Assembly (NCBI GenBank): GCA_013298995.1
Contig: JAAFJW010000011.1
Location: 1 to 39,505, forward strand
Source of the DNA: Sphingobacteriales bacterium
GTDB taxonomy: Bacteria > Bacteroidota > Bacteroidia > Sphingobacteriales > Sphingobacteriaceae
Length of the DNA: 39,505 nt
Direction: 5' to 3'
How positions within the stretch are numbered: the stretch's first letter is position 1; each line of letters begins with the position of its first letter. The position numbers and the translations under genes are program-made. This document shows, piece after piece, positions 17,136 to 26,857 of this stretch. The notes beneath the pieces are model-generated. The model made no database searches. It had not been told where the DNA came from and was given only the letters and a program-made list of their open reading frames with translations.

Positions 17136-18128
17136 CTACTCTTCGTCTAACTTAAATTTAGAAAGGTTCATACCAAAAGATAATCCTTTGGATTTAACCA
17201 ATTCTTGAATTTCGGTTAATGATTTTTTTCCAAAGTTTCTAAATTTAAGCATATCAGCCACATCATACGATACAAGCTCGGCTAGCGAACGTATATCGGC
17301 TGCTTTTAAGCAATTTAAAGCCCTCACCGAAAGGTCTAAATCTACCAATTCCATTTTCAAAATTTTACGCATATGTAAAACCTCTTCATCTACTTCTTTG
17401 GTTTCTTCTTTTGCCTGCGATTCTAACACTAGGTTTTCGTCCGAAAACAACATAAAATGTTGAATCAATATTTTGGCTGCCTCTTTTAAAGCCTCCTCTG
17501 GATGTATAGAACCATCGGTGGTAATATCTAAAATAAGTTTTTCGTAATCGGTTTTTTGCTCTACCCTAAAATTCTCAATCGTATATTTTACGTTTTTGAT
17601 GGGGGTGTAAATAGAATCAATTGCGATAACGCCAAGCATGGCATCCGCATTTTTATTCTCTTCGGCAGCTACATAACCTCTTCCTTTGTTTATCGTAAGT
17701 TCTAACTCCAACGTAACCGATTCGGCCATGTTGCATATTATTAAATCGGGATTTAAAACTTCAAAATTATTTGAAAAGTTAGTGATATCACCCGCCTTAA
17801 ATGTTTCTTGGCCAGTAATAATTACAAAAATTTTCTCGTTATCGCCCGAATCGCCTGTTTTTTTGAAACGTACCTGTTTCAAATTTAATATAATATCTAC
17901 AACATCTTCGGCCACACCTTTTATGGTTGAAAATTCGTGAGAAACATCCGAGAAACGTACTGAGGTAATTGCGTAACCTTCTAATGATGATAATAGAATT
18001 CTGCGTAAAGAGTTTCCTATTGTTACACCGAAACCTGGTTCCAAGGGACGAAATTCAAACGTACCATCGAAATCATTTGATTTCTGCATAATCACTTTAT
18101 CGGGTTTCTGAAATGCTAAAATTGCCAT
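17136..18128 (-). CDS. rpoA: DNA-directed RNA polymerase subunit alpha
   Basis: Alpha dimerises to nucleate RNA polymerase assembly and its C-terminal domain contacts upstream DNA and activators. The 330-residue protein has the N-terminal assembly domain (about 1-232, with [36 protein letters not shown]) and the C-terminal domain (about 258-320, [22 protein letters not shown]). The DNA-contacting loop [11 protein letters not shown] is present. The linker (about 235-257) is acidic. It sits between rpsD and rplQ as in most bacteria. Confidence 0.98.
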   Translation of the reverse strand: MAILAFQKPDKVIMQKSNDFDGTFEFRPLEPGFGVTIGNSLRRILLSSLEGYAITSVRFSDVSHEFSTIKGVAEDVVDIILNLKQVRFKKTGDSGDNEKIFVIITGQETFKAGDITNFSNNFEVLNPDLIICNMAESVTLELELTINKGRGYVAAEENKNADAMLGVIAIDSIYTPIKNVKYTIENFRVEQKTDYEKLILDITTDGSIHPEEALKEAAKILIQHFMLFSDENLVLESQAKEETKEVDEEVLHMRKILKMELVDLDLSVRALNCLKAADIRSLAELVSYDVADMLKFRNFGKKSLTEIQELVKSKGLSFGMNLSKFKLDEE

Positions 18129-18208
18129 TTATTTGCCTTTTATTTATCGTTATTCTGTAATTAAAAAATTGATTATCAAACCAATGATAACCAACACTAA
18201 CCATTTTT

Positions 18209-18817
18209 TTATTTAGAGTATAGCTCTACAATTAAATTTTCTTTAATATTTTCGGGGATGCTTTCGCGATCGGGATACTGCAAAAATTTACCTGTTAAAG
18301 ATTTCCCATCCCACTCTAGCCAGTTATATTTGTTAAGCATACGGCCAGCAACCGAGTGTGTAATGGCTTCAACTGATTTTGATTTTTCGCGTACTGCAAC
18401 TATATCACCTACTTTTAATGTATATGAAGGTATGTTTACCACTTCTCCGTTTACTGTAATGTGCCTGTGCGATACCAATTGGCGGGCACCCGAACGTGTA
18501 GGGGCAATGCCAAAACGAAATACTGCGTTATCTAACCTAGCCTCAAGCAATTGTAACAAATTAGTACCTGTAATACCTTCGCGAGCCGATGCTTTTTTAA
18601 ACAAGTTAGAAAACTGTTTTTCTAATACACCGTAAGTATATTTTACTTTTTGTTTTTCCATCAGCTGAACTGAATATTCAGACTGTTTTCCTCTTTTACG
18701 AGACTGGCCATGCTGGCCTGGAGGATAGTTTTTTCTGTCTAATGCCTTATCAGGACCAAAAATTGGTTCTCTGAATTTACGGGCAATTTTTGATTTTGGA
18801 CCTGTATATCTTGCCAT
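18209..18817 (-). CDS. rpsD: 30S ribosomal protein S4 (uS4)
   Basis: S4 is a primary 16S rRNA binder that nucleates assembly of the 30S body and helps shape the mRNA entry and decoding accuracy site. The 202-residue protein begins [21 protein letters not shown]. The N-terminal zinc cysteines found in some bacteria are absent (no cysteine at all in the first 60 residues), so it is the zinc-free form. The S4 RNA-binding domain is [34 protein letters not shown] (about 90-123). In E. coli S4 represses its operon; I see no recognised S4 binding structure here. Confidence 0.98.
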   Translation of the reverse strand: MARYTGPKSKIARKFREPIFGPDKALDRKNYPPGQHGQSRKRGKQSEYSVQLMEKQKVKYTYGVLEKQFSNLFKKASAREGITGTNLLQLLEARLDNAVFRFGIAPTRSGARQLVSHRHITVNGEVVNIPSYTLKVGDIVAVREKSKSVEAITHSVAGRMLNKYNWLEWDGKSLTGKFLQYPDRESIPENIKENLIVELYSK

Positions 18818-18883
18818 TTTGTGTGTATTTAAAGTATCAATCGGCCTTATGCCAAATGAATCTTAGCTTTAAAAAATTATTAA

Positions 18884-19273
18884 TTAAACTCTTCTTTTCT
18901 TAGGTGGGCGACAGCCATTGTGAGGTAATGGCGTAATATCGCGTATGCTTGTAACTTCCAAGCCCGAATTTTGCAAGGTACGAATTGCCGACTCGCGACC
19001 CGAACCTGGCCCTTTTACAAATACTTCTACTTTACGTAAACCCAAATCATGTGCTACTTTTCCGCAATCAATTGCGGCTTGCGAAGCTGCATAAGGTGTA
19101 TTTTTTTTAGACCCTTTGAAACCTTGTTTACCTGCCGACGACCATGATATCGTTTGGCCTTGGTTATTGGTAAGTGTAATAATGATATTGTTAAAAGAAG
19201 CATTAATATGTGCTTGCCCTACGGGTTCAATTATTACAACTCGCTTCTTAGTAACTTTTTTAGTTTTTGCCAT
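18884..19273 (-). CDS. rpsK: 30S ribosomal protein S11 (uS11)
   Basis: S11 lies on the 30S platform next to the mRNA exit and the E site. The 129-residue protein has a basic N-terminus [13 protein letters not shown], the core [21 protein letters not shown] (about 18-38), and the conserved C-terminal [18 protein letters not shown]. The NG step in PHNG is the site converted to isoaspartate in E. coli S11. It lies 14 bp downstream of rpsM and 66 bp upstream of rpsD. Confidence 0.98.
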   Translation of the reverse strand: MAKTKKVTKKRVVIIEPVGQAHINASFNNIIITLTNNQGQTISWSSAGKQGFKGSKKNTPYAASQAAIDCGKVAHDLGLRKVEVFVKGPGSGRESAIRTLQNSGLEVTSIRDITPLPHNGCRPPKKRRV

Positions 19274-19287
19274 CTTAAAATCAGTAA

Positions 19288-19665
19288 TTATTTAGTAGCT
19301 TTTTTCTTATTAGCAACTGTTTTTCTCTTTCCTTTACGTGTACGTGAGTTATTTTTGGTTCTTTGACCACGCAAAGGAAGTCCTTTTCGGTGACGTAAAC
19401 CACGGTAACATCCTATATCCATTAAACGTTTAATGTTTAATTGAACTTCGGAACGTAACTGTCCTTCTACTTTTATAGAATCGTTAATAATGTTACGAAT
19501 TGAGGTTAACTCATCATCCGTCCATTCCTGAACTTTTTTATCTACACTTATAGCTGCTTGCCCTAAAATAGATTTTGCAGTATTTCGGCCTATACCGAAT
19601 ATATAAGTTAGGCCAATTTCGCCTCTTTTGTTTTTTGGTAAATCAATACCTGCTATCCTTGCCAT
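19288..19665 (-). CDS. rpsM: 30S ribosomal protein S13 (uS13)
   Basis: S13 sits in the 30S head, contacts the P-site tRNA through its tail and forms intersubunit bridges with L5 and 23S rRNA. The 125-residue protein has the helix-two-turn-helix core beginning [26 protein letters not shown], the [28 protein letters not shown] block (about 87-114), and a lysine- and arginine-rich tail to residue 125. It follows rpmJ directly. Confidence 0.98.
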   Translation of the reverse strand: MARIAGIDLPKNKRGEIGLTYIFGIGRNTAKSILGQAAISVDKKVQEWTDDELTSIRNIINDSIKVEGQLRSEVQLNIKRLMDIGCYRGLRHRKGLPLRGQRTKNNSRTRKGKRKTVANKKKATK

Positions 19666-19695
19666 TTAGTATTTATTGATATTTCTAATTTGCGG

Positions 19696-19812
19696 TTATC
19701 CTTGACGTTGTTTGAATTTTGGATTTTTTTTGTTAATAACATAAAGTTTACCCTTTCTGCGGATAATCTTACAATCAACGCTACGCTTTTTGATGGATGA
19801 TCTAACTTTCAT
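19696..19812 (-). CDS. rpmJ: 50S ribosomal protein L36 (bL36), zinc-free type
   Basis: This 38-residue protein reads [20 protein letters not shown], then ends PKFKQRQG, the L36 pattern. L36 lies near the base of the 50S stalk and stabilises late 23S rRNA folds. Standard L36 has three Cys and a His binding zinc; here only Cys14 remains, so it is the C-minus form that does not need zinc. The start codon is 1 bp from the infA stop, and rpsM follows after 30 bp. Confidence 0.95.
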   Translation of the reverse strand: MKVRSSIKKRSVDCKIIRRKGKLYVINKKNPKFKQRQG

Positions 19813-19813
19813 T

Positions 19814-20032
19814 TTATTTGTATCTATAAGTTATTCTGCCTTTTGATAAATCATAGGGCGACATTTCTAGTTTAACACGATCGCCAGGTAAAATTTTGAT
19901 GTAATGCATCCTCATCTTACCTGAAATGTGGGCTATAATTTCGTGTCCATTCTCCAATTCAACACGAAACATTGCATTGGACAATGCTTCTTTAATGATG
20001 CCGTCTTGTTCTATTGAAGACTGTTTAGCCAT
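19814..20032 (-). CDS. infA: Translation initiation factor IF-1
   Basis: IF-1 binds the A site of the 30S subunit and supports IF-2 and IF-3 during initiation. The 72-residue protein is a single OB-fold: [20 protein letters not shown], then [20 protein letters not shown] (about 22-41), and [21 protein letters not shown] (about 47-67). It is the usual length. A 60-bp gap separates it from map and holds a TAATTTTG box (20073-20080, minus strand) without a clear -33 partner, so an internal promoter here is possible but weakly supported. Confidence 0.97.
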   Translation of the reverse strand: MAKQSSIEQDGIIKEALSNAMFRVELENGHEIIAHISGKMRMHYIKILPGDRVKLEMSPYDLSKGRITYRYK

Positions 20033-20092
20033 ATTTTTTCTATTCTCTAATTTATTCGCTTTAAGCGGGATGCAAAATTAATAAAAATATAT

Positions 20093-20881
20093 TTAAGATT
20101 TTTTTTTATTTAAAACTTCTTCTATATAATCAAAACTACTTAAAACATCTGCTTTTCCTTTTCTAATGGCTACCGTATGCTCAAAATGTGCTGATGGTGT
20201 TTTATCACGGGTTGATACCGTCCATCCATCATCCCAAAACTTAACGGCTGCTTTGCCTAAATTAATCATAGGCTCAATAGCCAGTACCATTCCCTCTTCA
20301 AGTTTAATCCCACTCCCCCTTTTTCCATAATTTGGAACTTCGGGTTTTTCGTGTACTTTGGTGCCTACACCATGGCCTACTAATTCTCGTACAACTCCAA
20401 AACCTGCTTGTTCGGCATAGTTTTGAACCGCAAAACCTATATCACCTATTCTGTTTCCTACTACTGCTTTCTCTATTGCTAGCGTTAAGCAATGCTTGGT
20501 TACATTTAATAACCTTTGTGTTTCTGGTTGTATTTCTCCAATGGCATACGTGTATGCCGAATCCGAAAAATATCCCTTAAATATTACTCCACAATCAATG
20601 GATACAATATCACCATCTTTTAATTGGTACGATGATGGGAAACCATGTACCACTTGATCGTTTAATGAGACACATAAAGTCCAAGGGAAACCGTTAAAAT
20701 TTAAGAACGATGGTACGCCACCATTATCTCTTATATATTCTTTTGCTACCTTATCTAAGGCTTGGGTTGTTACGCCTACATCAACAAGTTTGGCAATTTC
20801 GCCGTGTGTTTTAGCTAGTATGTTACAACTTTGTCTTATTAGTTCAATCTCTTCGTCGGTTTTAAAAATAAACTTCGACAT
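20093..20881 (-). CDS. map: Methionine aminopeptidase, type I
   Basis: The enzyme removes the initiator methionine from new proteins when the second residue is small. The 262-residue protein shows the full set of metal ligands of the pita-bread fold: Asp96, Asp107, His170, Glu203 and Glu234, in the contexts VSIDCGV, FSDSAY, VGHGVGTKVHEKP, AIEPMI and FEHTVAI. It has no N-terminal extension, hence type Ia. It lies 8 bp after secY and before infA. adk, which sits between secY and map in Firmicutes, is absent. Confidence 0.97.
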   Translation of the reverse strand: MSKFIFKTDEEIELIRQSCNILAKTHGEIAKLVDVGVTTQALDKVAKEYIRDNGGVPSFLNFNGFPWTLCVSLNDQVVHGFPSSYQLKDGDIVSIDCGVIFKGYFSDSAYTYAIGEIQPETQRLLNVTKHCLTLAIEKAVVGNRIGDIGFAVQNYAEQAGFGVVRELVGHGVGTKVHEKPEVPNYGKRGSGIKLEEGMVLAIEPMINLGKAAVKFWDDGWTVSTRDKTPSAHFEHTVAIRKGKADVLSSFDYIEEVLNKKKS

Positions 20882-20889
20882 GCTTTATG

Positions 20890-22221
20890 CTAAATAGCGT
20901 TTCCAGATGATACTGTATTTACTGGATTACGCCCTTTAATTCGTCCTGTTTTCATTAAGCCATCATAATGGCGCATTAATAAGTGGCTTTCTACTTGCTG
21001 TAAGGTATCTAAAACTACCGCTACTAAAATAAGTAATGATGTACCTCCAAAGAAATGCGCAAACTGGCTGTTTATACCTAATATGATAGCTATTGAAGGT
21101 AATATTGCGATTACCGCTAATGCTATTGCGCCAGGGAATGTAATGTGCGAAATAATGGCATCAATATAATCGGCTGTGGTTTTACCTGGTTTTACGCCTG
21201 GTACAAAGCCTCCATTTTTTTTCATATCATCGGCCATTTGGTTAGGGTTAATGGTAATTGCGGTATAAAAAAACGTAAACAATATAATCAATATCGCAAA
21301 AGTTAGGTTATAGGCAATAGATGTATAATCACTAAACGATGCTAATAATGGTGATTGTGCACCTGGAAAAAACTGTCCGATGGTTGAAGGGATAAACATT
21401 ATGGCTTGTGCAAATATAATAGGCATTACACCTGCGGCATTTAATTTAAGTGGAATATATTGGCGCACACCACCGTATTGTTTACTACCTACAATTTTTT
21501 TGGCATATTGTACAGGTACTTTTCGAGTTCCTTGGATGATAAGTACTGTAAACATTACAACGGCAAACAAAGCTACAATCTCAATAATAAAAGCAATTAA
21601 ACCGCCTTGTCCCGATTGGCGACTGATTAACTCTGAAAACAAACCTGATGGTAATTGTGCAATAATACCCGTCATAATAATTAGGGATATACCGTTACCA
21701 ATACCTTTATCGGTAATTTTTTCGCCCATCCACATTACAAACATTGTACCTGCTGTTAATACAAATACGCAAGATATGGTAAACCAAGGCTCGGATATTA
21801 AACGAGCATCAGGTGTTACCTGAGATTTAACATAGCCTACTGCCTGCATTGCTGTAATGGCTATGGTAAGGTAACGTGTAATTTGATTTATTTTTTTACG
21901 CCCACTTTCACCTTCTTTTTGCATTTTTTGGAAATAAGGCACCGCTATACCTAATAGTTGCACCACAATTGATGCCGAAATATAAGGCATTACACCTAAT
22001 GCAAAAATAGAAGCCCTAGAGAATGAGCCACCAGCAAACATGTTAAGCAAGCCCAATAAACCTTCTTTTGTTTGGGTGTTTAGCGAGCTAGGATTTACCC
22101 CTGGCAACACAATAAACGAACCTATCCTATAAACCAAAAGAATTAAGAGTGTATATAAAATACGCACTCTTAACTCATCAATTTTCCAAATATTTGCTAA
22201 TGTTGAAAATAATTTCTTCAT
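20890..22221 (-). CDS. secY: Preprotein translocase subunit SecY
   Basis: SecY is the channel of the Sec translocon in the inner membrane. The 443-residue protein has about ten membrane helices, the plug region near GLLNMFAGGSFSRASIFALGVMPYISASI (about 55-83), the cytoplasmic loop QYAKKIVGSKQYGGVRQYIPLKLNAAGVMPIIFA (about 237-270) that contacts SecA and the ribosome, and the C-terminal helix region MRHYDGLMKTGRIKGR. It lies 4 bp after rplO, so expression is tied to ribosomal proteins. secE and secG are not in the window. Confidence 0.98.
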   Translation of the reverse strand: MKKLFSTLANIWKIDELRVRILYTLLILLVYRIGSFIVLPGVNPSSLNTQTKEGLLGLLNMFAGGSFSRASIFALGVMPYISASIVVQLLGIAVPYFQKMQKEGESGRKKINQITRYLTIAITAMQAVGYVKSQVTPDARLISEPWFTISCVFVLTAGTMFVMWMGEKITDKGIGNGISLIIMTGIIAQLPSGLFSELISRQSGQGGLIAFIIEIVALFAVVMFTVLIIQGTRKVPVQYAKKIVGSKQYGGVRQYIPLKLNAAGVMPIIFAQAIMFIPSTIGQFFPGAQSPLLASFSDYTSIAYNLTFAILIILFTFFYTAITINPNQMADDMKKNGGFVPGVKPGKTTADYIDAIISHITFPGAIALAVIAILPSIAIILGINSQFAHFFGGTSLLILVAVVLDTLQQVESHLLMRHYDGLMKTGRIKGRNPVNTVSSGNAI

Positions 22222-22225
22222 TTTA

Positions 22226-22672
22226 TTAAAGTTTAACTACCGAACCACCAATGCTTTCGATTGCTTTTTGTGCTGTGGCGGTAAAAGCATGCGCTTTAAT
22301 CTCTAATTTAGTTGTGATTTCGCCACGACCTAGTATTTTAACCAAATCGTTTTTAGATACCAATCCATGATTTATCATAAAATCAAAATCAATTGATACT
22401 AAACTAAAACGCTCGGCTAGGCCTTGTATCACATCTAGGTTTACGCCTACATAAGCTACCCTATTGGGATTTTTAAAGCCTACTTTAGGCACACGGCGTT
22501 GTAAAGGCATTTGCCCGCCTTCGAAACCTACTTTAGATTTATATCCTGACCGAGAACCAGCACCTTTATGGCCACGTGTAGATGTGCCACCACGACCCGA
22601 ACCTGTACCACGACCTATTCTCTTTCTATTTTTTGTTGAACCTTCTGCAGGTTGTAAATTACTTAAATTCAT
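22226..22672 (-). CDS. rplO: 50S ribosomal protein L15 (uL15)
   Basis: L15 is a late-assembling protein that reaches deep into the 50S body. The 148-residue protein begins [20 protein letters not shown] and continues with the glycine- and arginine-rich extended arm up to about residue 60, then [15 protein letters not shown] (about 54-68), and a globular C-terminal part ending [10 protein letters not shown]. It lies between rpmD and secY. Confidence 0.98.
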   Translation of the reverse strand: MNLSNLQPAEGSTKNRKRIGRGTGSGRGGTSTRGHKGAGSRSGYKSKVGFEGGQMPLQRRVPKVGFKNPNRVAYVGVNLDVIQGLAERFSLVSIDFDFMINHGLVSKNDLVKILGRGEITTKLEIKAHAFTATAQKAIESIGGSVVKL

Positions 22673-22677
22673 GGTGT

Positions 22678-22857
22678 TTAAACTTTTTCGATTGCAACCA
22701 AATGATTTACTTTTTTAACCATCCCGATGATAGACGGGGTAGCTTCAACCTCTACACTTTGGTTCATTTTAGTTAAACCTAAAGCTTGGATGGTTCTTTT
22801 TTGACGTTCACTTCTATCAATGACGCTTTTTATCTGTGTGATTTTTATTGTAGCCAT
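22678..22857 (-). CDS. rpmD: 50S ribosomal protein L30 (uL30)
   Basis: This 59-residue protein begins [20 protein letters not shown], followed by [20 protein letters not shown] and a tail [17 protein letters not shown]. That is the short bacterial L30 ferredoxin-like fold, with the RTIQALGL helix diagnostic. Its start is 5 bp after the rpsE stop codon and its stop is 5 bp before the rplO start codon, which fits the conserved rpsE-rpmD-rplO order. Confidence 0.96.
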   Translation of the reverse strand: MATIKITQIKSVIDRSERQKRTIQALGLTKMNQSVEVEATPSIIGMVKKVNHLVAIEKV

Positions 22858-22862
22858 TATCG

Positions 22863-23381
22863 TTATCCGTTAAATACTTTATCTAATTTCACACCTCTTT
22901 GCTGGGCAACTGTGTAGGCATCTCGTAGTTGAGATAATGCCGATACTGTAGCTTTTACCACGTTGTGTGGGTTTGATGAGCCTTTTGATTTTGCCAATAC
23001 ATTGTGTACCCCAGCCGATTCTAACACGGCCCTCATTGCACCACCAGCTATTACACCAGTACCATTTGCAGCTGGCTTGATAAAAATAAAGCCACCCGAA
23101 AATTTCCCAATTTGTTCGTGAGGAATTGTACCATTGATGATAGGCACTTTTACCAAATTCTTTTTAGCATCATCAATACCTTTAGCAATTGCTTCGGTAA
23201 CTTCTTTTGCTTTACCCAAACCGTAACCTACTACACCGTTTTCATCGCCTACCACTACGATAGCCGAGAAGCTAAATGTACGGCCACCTTTGGTTACTTT
23301 GGCCACACGTTGAATGCTTACCAAACGGTCTTTTAATTCGATTTCGTTGGTTTTAACTCTTTTTATATTTATAGTTGACAT
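22863..23381 (-). CDS. rpsE: 30S ribosomal protein S5 (uS5)
   Basis: S5 lies on the solvent side of the 30S near the mRNA entry channel and affects decoding accuracy and helicase activity. The 172-residue protein has an N-terminal double-stranded RNA-binding-like domain (about 16-80, [32 protein letters not shown]) and a C-terminal domain with [45 protein letters not shown] (about 95-139). The loop VTKGGR corresponds to the region where spectinomycin resistance changes occur in other bacteria. Confidence 0.98.
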   Translation of the reverse strand: MSTINIKRVKTNEIELKDRLVSIQRVAKVTKGGRTFSFSAIVVVGDENGVVGYGLGKAKEVTEAIAKGIDDAKKNLVKVPIINGTIPHEQIGKFSGGFIFIKPAANGTGVIAGGAMRAVLESAGVHNVLAKSKGSSNPHNVVKATVSALSQLRDAYTVAQQRGVKLDKVFNG

Positions 23382-23390
23382 TTTGCTTTA

Positions 23391-23747
23391 TTAAAATATT
23401 AAACCACCTTCACGGGCACCTTCGGCCAATGATTTGATACGACCATGATATAAGTAGCCGTTTCTGTCAAACACAACTTGTGTGATTCCGGCTGCAATAG
23501 CTTTTTCGGCAACTTTTTTTCCAACTTCTTTTGATTGTTCAACTTTATTGCCTTTGGCCGTAAAGTCTTTTTCTTCCGAAGATGCTGCCACTAGTGTAGT
23601 GCCTGCATTATCATCAATTATTTGCGCATATATACCTTTATTGCTTCTAAAAACAGATAAACGTGGGCGCTCTGGAGAACCAGAAATTCTTTTTCTTATT
23701 CCTTTTTTTATTCTATCTCTGCGAGATAATTTAATTCTTCCTGCCAT
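23391..23747 (-). CDS. rplR: 50S ribosomal protein L18 (uL18)
   Basis: L18 binds 5S rRNA and, with L5, brings it into the central protuberance. The 118-residue protein begins [20 protein letters not shown] and includes the core [20 protein letters not shown] (about 28-47) and the closing [27 protein letters not shown]. Length is standard. It starts 6 bp after the rplF stop codon. Confidence 0.98.
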   Translation of the reverse strand: MAGRIKLSRRDRIKKGIRKRISGSPERPRLSVFRSNKGIYAQIIDDNAGTTLVAASSEEKDFTAKGNKVEQSKEVGKKVAEKAIAAGITQVVFDRNGYLYHGRIKSLAEGAREGGLIF

Positions 23748-23753
23748 GTCTAA

Positions 23754-24311
23754 TTATTTTTTAGATGCTGATTTACCTGCTTTTCTTCTCAATTGCTCGC
23801 CTACAAATTTGATACCTTTACCTTTATAAGGCTCTGGTGTACGTAACGAACGAATTTTGGCTGCTACCTGCCCTAGTAATTGTTTATCAATTGATTCCAA
23901 TATAATAGTGGGATTTTTACCTTTCTCGGCAGTTGTAGTAACCTTAATTTCTTCGGGTAAGGCAAAAATAATGTGGTGCGAGTAACCTAATACCAAATCT
24001 AGGGTATTTCCTTGGTTTGAAGCTCTGTAACCTACACCTACTAATTCTTGTTCTAATTTATACCCATCGGTTACACCCACAACCATATTGTTAATTAACG
24101 AACGGTATAAACCGTGTAATGCTTTATGGCGTTTTTGGTCGGATGGGCGTGTAACTAATAAGTTGCCCTCTTCTTGGCTAACTTTAATTTCACTATCAAC
24201 GTTTTGTTGTAATTGACCTTTGGGGCCTTTTACCGTAACTAAGTTATCACTTGATACGTTTATGGTTACACCTGCTGGTATAACTATTGGGGCTTTTCCT
24301 ATTCTTGACAT
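23754..24311 (-). CDS. rplF: 50S ribosomal protein L6 (uL6), with a rare strong Shine-Dalgarno
   Basis: L6 sits near the base of the stalk and the sarcin-ricin loop and takes part in factor binding. The 185-residue protein begins MSRIGKAPIVIPAGVTINVS and contains two repeated alpha/beta domains, with SLRTPEPYKGKGIKFVGEQLRRKAGKSA at the C-terminus (about 156-183). An AAGGAGG sequence (minus strand, 24320-24326) lies in the 18-bp gap after rpsH, 8 nt before the ATG. Such a canonical ribosome-binding site is unusual next to the other genes in this window, most of which have none. Confidence 0.98.
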   Translation of the reverse strand: MSRIGKAPIVIPAGVTINVSSDNLVTVKGPKGQLQQNVDSEIKVSQEEGNLLVTRPSDQKRHKALHGLYRSLINNMVVGVTDGYKLEQELVGVGYRASNQGNTLDLVLGYSHHIIFALPEEIKVTTTAEKGKNPTIILESIDKQLLGQVAAKIRSLRTPEPYKGKGIKFVGEQLRRKAGKSASKK

Positions 24312-24329
24312 CTCTTGCTCCTCCTTATT

Positions 24330-24728
24330 TTAGTAAACGTAACATAAAACTTCGCCACCTATGTTTAGGTTTTTAGCTTCCTTATCGGTCATTACACCTT
24401 TAGAAGTTGAAAGTATTGCAATACCCAAACCATTTAATACACGAGGCATGGTTTCTACGCCTGCGTATTTACGTAAACCTGGTTTACTTGCCCTAGCTAT
24501 TGATTTTATAGCCGATATTTTAGTAATTGGGTTATACTTTAAAGCCACTTTAATAGTGCCTTGCACATCTTTATCCTCAAATTTATAATTTGTGATATAA
24601 CCTTTATCAAAAAGAACTTTTGTAATTTCTTTTTTAAGGTTAGATGCAGGAATTTCAACAACCCTATGGTTGGCCTTTATGGCATTCCTTACTCTTGTCA
24701 GATAATCTGCAATTGGATCTGTGTACAT
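24330..24728 (-). CDS. rpsH: 30S ribosomal protein S8 (uS8)
   Basis: S8 binds helix 21 of 16S rRNA and is essential for assembly of the central domain. The 132-residue protein begins MYTDPIADYLTRVRNAIKANHRVVEIPAS and ends with GLGIAILSTSKGVMTDKEAKNLNIGGEVLCYVY (about 100-132), the conserved RNA-binding half. In E. coli S8 represses the spc operon by binding near rplE; no such site is obvious to me here. Confidence 0.98.
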   Translation of the reverse strand: MYTDPIADYLTRVRNAIKANHRVVEIPASNLKKEITKVLFDKGYITNYKFEDKDVQGTIKVALKYNPITKISAIKSIARASKPGLRKYAGVETMPRVLNGLGIAILSTSKGVMTDKEAKNLNIGGEVLCYVY

Positions 24729-24782
24729 TATTGTTTTTTTATTAAATTATTTTTAACCGCAAGCCTGTATATGTGGTTAATA

Positions 24783-25052
24783 TTACCAACTTGCTTTTTT
24801 AATTCCTGGAATTTTTCCAGCCAAAGCCATTTCGCGGAATGTTACCCTTGATATACCAAACTGGCGCATGTAGCCACGTGGGCGACCAGTAAGTTTACAC
24901 CTGTTATGTAAACGTACAGGTGATGCGTTTTTAGGCAACTTATCTAAACCTTCAAAATCTCCTTTTGCTTTTAAATCTGCTCTTTTAGCTGCATATTTTG
25001 CAACTAATTTACTGCGTTTTACTTCGCGAGCTTTTACACCTTCTTTAGCCAT
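24783..25052 (-). CDS. rpsN: 30S ribosomal protein S14 (uS14), long zinc-free form
   Basis: S14 is in the 30S head and contacts S3 and S10. At 89 residues this is the long C-minus type: [20 protein letters not shown] at the start and [42 protein letters not shown] at the end (about 48-89), with only one Cys rather than the CXXC-CXXC of the zinc form. It overlaps the rplE coding region by 8 bp, which implies coupled translation. Confidence 0.98.
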   Translation of the reverse strand: MAKEGVKAREVKRSKLVAKYAAKRADLKAKGDFEGLDKLPKNASPVRLHNRCKLTGRPRGYMRQFGISRVTFREMALAGKIPGIKKASW

Positions 25053-25614
25053 TGTTAACTATGTTATGATTTTTAAATGGTAAACCAAATTGCTTTAATA
25101 ATTCTAGGGCTTCTACATCTGTTTGCGCACTAGTTACAAACGTGATATCCATACCTTGAATTTTGGTAATTTTATCAATATTTATCTCGGGGAAAATAAT
25201 TTGCTCGGTTACACCTAAAGTGTAATTTCCTCGCCCATCAAATCCCTTATCATTAATCCCTTTAAAGTCACGGATACGAGGCAAGGCAACAGCAACCAAT
25301 CTATCTAAAAATTCGTACATCTGGTTATCACGCAAAGTTACACGTACACCTACTGGCATACCTTTACGCAACTTAAAGTTGGATATATCTTTTTTAGATT
25401 TTGCCGATACCGCTTGTTGGCCAGCAATGGTAGTTAAATCAGCTATTGCAGCTTCTACTATTTTTTTATCGGTTACACCTGAACCTACACCTTGGTTGAG
25501 GGCAATTTTTTGTAACTTGGGAACTTGCATTACGCTTTTATATTGGAACTTATCCTTTAAAGCGGCTACAATTTCTTCTTTGTACTGTTTTTTTAATCGT
25601 GGTATGTAAGTCAT
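25045..25614 (-). CDS. rplE: 50S ribosomal protein L5 (uL5)
   Basis: L5 binds 5S rRNA in the central protuberance and touches the P-site tRNA and S13. The 189-residue protein has the opening [23 protein letters not shown], the [14 protein letters not shown] motif (about 31-44), and [28 protein letters not shown] (about 118-145). The stop of rplX and the start of rplE share one base (TAATG), and a GGGGAGGAAAT stretch in the end of rplX may serve as its ribosome-binding site. Confidence 0.98.
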   Translation of the reverse strand: MTYIPRLKKQYKEEIVAALKDKFQYKSVMQVPKLQKIALNQGVGSGVTDKKIVEAAIADLTTIAGQQAVSAKSKKDISNFKLRKGMPVGVRVTLRDNQMYEFLDRLVAVALPRIRDFKGINDKGFDGRGNYTLGVTEQIIFPEINIDKITKIQGMDITFVTSAQTDVEALELLKQFGLPFKNHNIVNNG

Positions 25615-25955
25615 TATTTAATTTCCTCCCCCGTAATTTTAGCCATTCGAACAGATTTACCTGCTGCGTTTTTTATTTTACCCACACGTGTAGGTTTTCC
25701 CGATTTAGGGTCAATCAACATTAAGTTAGAAACATGCAATGCAGCTTCTTTTTTGATTATTCCGCCGTTGGGATTAGCTGCATTAGGTTTTGTATGTTTT
25801 GATACCATATTTACACCTTCAACAACTGCTCTGTTATCTTTTAAAATAACTTGCGAAATTTTACCTTGCTGGCCCTTTGAATCGCCTGCTATTACTTTTA
25901 CTAAATCGCCTTTACGGATTTTTAGCTTAAGTTGTGTTGTTTTTTTCTTTTCCAT
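25614..25955 (-). CDS. rplX: 50S ribosomal protein L24 (uL24)
   Basis: L24 is an assembly initiator on 23S rRNA domain I and ends near the exit tunnel. The 113-residue protein carries the KOW motif as [26 protein letters not shown] (about 12-37) and the [14 protein letters not shown] segment (about 47-60). A GGAGGT sequence (minus strand, 25964-25969) inside the last codons of rplN lies 8 nt before its ATG. Confidence 0.98.
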   Translation of the reverse strand: MEKKKTTQLKLKIRKGDLVKVIAGDSKGQQGKISQVILKDNRAVVEGVNMVSKHTKPNAANPNGGIIKKEAALHVSNLMLIDPKSGKPTRVGKIKNAAGKSVRMAKITGEEIK

Positions 25956-25956
25956 T

Positions 25957-26325
25957 TTACAATACCTCCGGTGCTAATGATACAATTTTCATAAATTGTT
26001 TTTCACGCAATTCTCTAGCAACTGGTCCAAAAATACGCGTTCCACGGGGTTCGTCTTGGTTGTTTAATAACACGGCTGCGTTATCATCAAAACGAATGTA
26101 TGAACCGTCTTTTCTTCTAATTTCTTTTTTGGTTCTTACAACTACTGCTTTTGAAATTGAACCTTTTTTTATATTACCAGAAGGAATAGCACTTTTAACA
26201 GTTACTACAACTTTATCTCCGATAGAGGCGTACCTTTTACCAGTACCACCCAATACCCTTATTACTAAAACTTCTTTAGCTCCTGAGTTATCGGCAACAT
26301 TTAATCTCGATTCCTGTTGTACCAT
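25957..26325 (-). CDS. rplN: 50S ribosomal protein L14 (uL14)
   Basis: L14 forms bridges to 16S rRNA helix 14 and is the docking site of the silencing factor RsfS. The 122-residue protein is full length: [20 protein letters not shown] at the start, [22 protein letters not shown] (about 26-47) and [29 protein letters not shown] (about 64-92). Its ATG shares a base with the rpsQ stop (TAATG). Confidence 0.98.
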   Translation of the reverse strand: MVQQESRLNVADNSGAKEVLVIRVLGGTGKRYASIGDKVVVTVKSAIPSGNIKKGSISKAVVVRTKKEIRRKDGSYIRFDDNAAVLLNNQDEPRGTRIFGPVARELREKQFMKIVSLAPEVL

Positions 26326-26579
26326 TATTTAGCCCTTTCTAAAATTTCTACTAATCTCCAATTTTTGTTTTTACTTAATGGGCGAGTTTCCATAATCATT
26401 ACGGTATCACCTATACCACAATCGTTTTTCTCGTCGTGAGCCATAAACTTGGTAGTTGTTTTCACAAACTTACCGTAAATTGGGTGTTTCACTTTACGTT
26501 CTACGGCAACAACAATAGATTTTTCCATCTTGTTGCTTACCACTAAACCGCTTCTTGTTTTTCTTAATTTTCTTTCCAT
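26325..26579 (-). CDS. rpsQ: 30S ribosomal protein S17 (uS17)
   Basis: S17 is an early-binding OB-fold protein at the junction of 16S helices 7 and 11. The 84-residue protein begins [40 protein letters not shown] and contains the conserved [28 protein letters not shown] (about 49-76). It lies 18 bp after rpmC and overlaps rplN by one base. Confidence 0.98.
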   Translation of the reverse strand: MERKLRKTRSGLVVSNKMEKSIVVAVERKVKHPIYGKFVKTTTKFMAHDEKNDCGIGDTVMIMETRPLSKNKNWRLVEILERAK

Positions 26580-26597
26580 TTTTCTACTCTAAAAAAA

Positions 26598-26813
26598 TTA
26601 TGCGTTATTTTCAGAAGCTAACGCAGCGTTGTTACGCTTAGTTAGTTCTGTGTTTAAACGAGCTACATCTTTTCTAGATTTGTAGATTCTTGATGGATTT
26701 TCGATAGCCGAAACTGCGTGGGCAAATTTTACTTTGCTTATGCTGGTTTTTTCTTCCTTAATCCTGGCTACGATTTCTTCGTTAGACAGCTCTTTTATAT
26801 CTGAATACTTCAT
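26598..26813 (-). CDS. rpmC: 50S ribosomal protein L29 (uL29)
   Basis: L29 is a two-helix protein at the polypeptide exit site and helps position trigger factor and SRP. The 71-residue protein begins MKYSDIKELSNEEIVARIKE and includes KFAHAVSAIENPSRIYKSRKDVARLNTEL (about 29-57), the family signature (ENPxxIrxxRkdiAR). Length is slightly above the usual 60-70. The 44-bp gap to rplP is larger than most gaps in this operon. Confidence 0.96.
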   Translation of the reverse strand: MKYSDIKELSNEEIVARIKEEKTSISKVKFAHAVSAIENPSRIYKSRKDVARLNTELTKRNNAALASENNA

Positions 26814-26857
26814 TATCTTATAATTTTAATTGGTTGGGTTGTTACCTAACTAATTGT

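Noticed and set aside
20073-20080. TAATTTTG box upstream of infA as an internal promoter
   Set aside because: There is no TTTG at the expected 19-nt distance, and such boxes arise often by chance in this AT-rich sequence.
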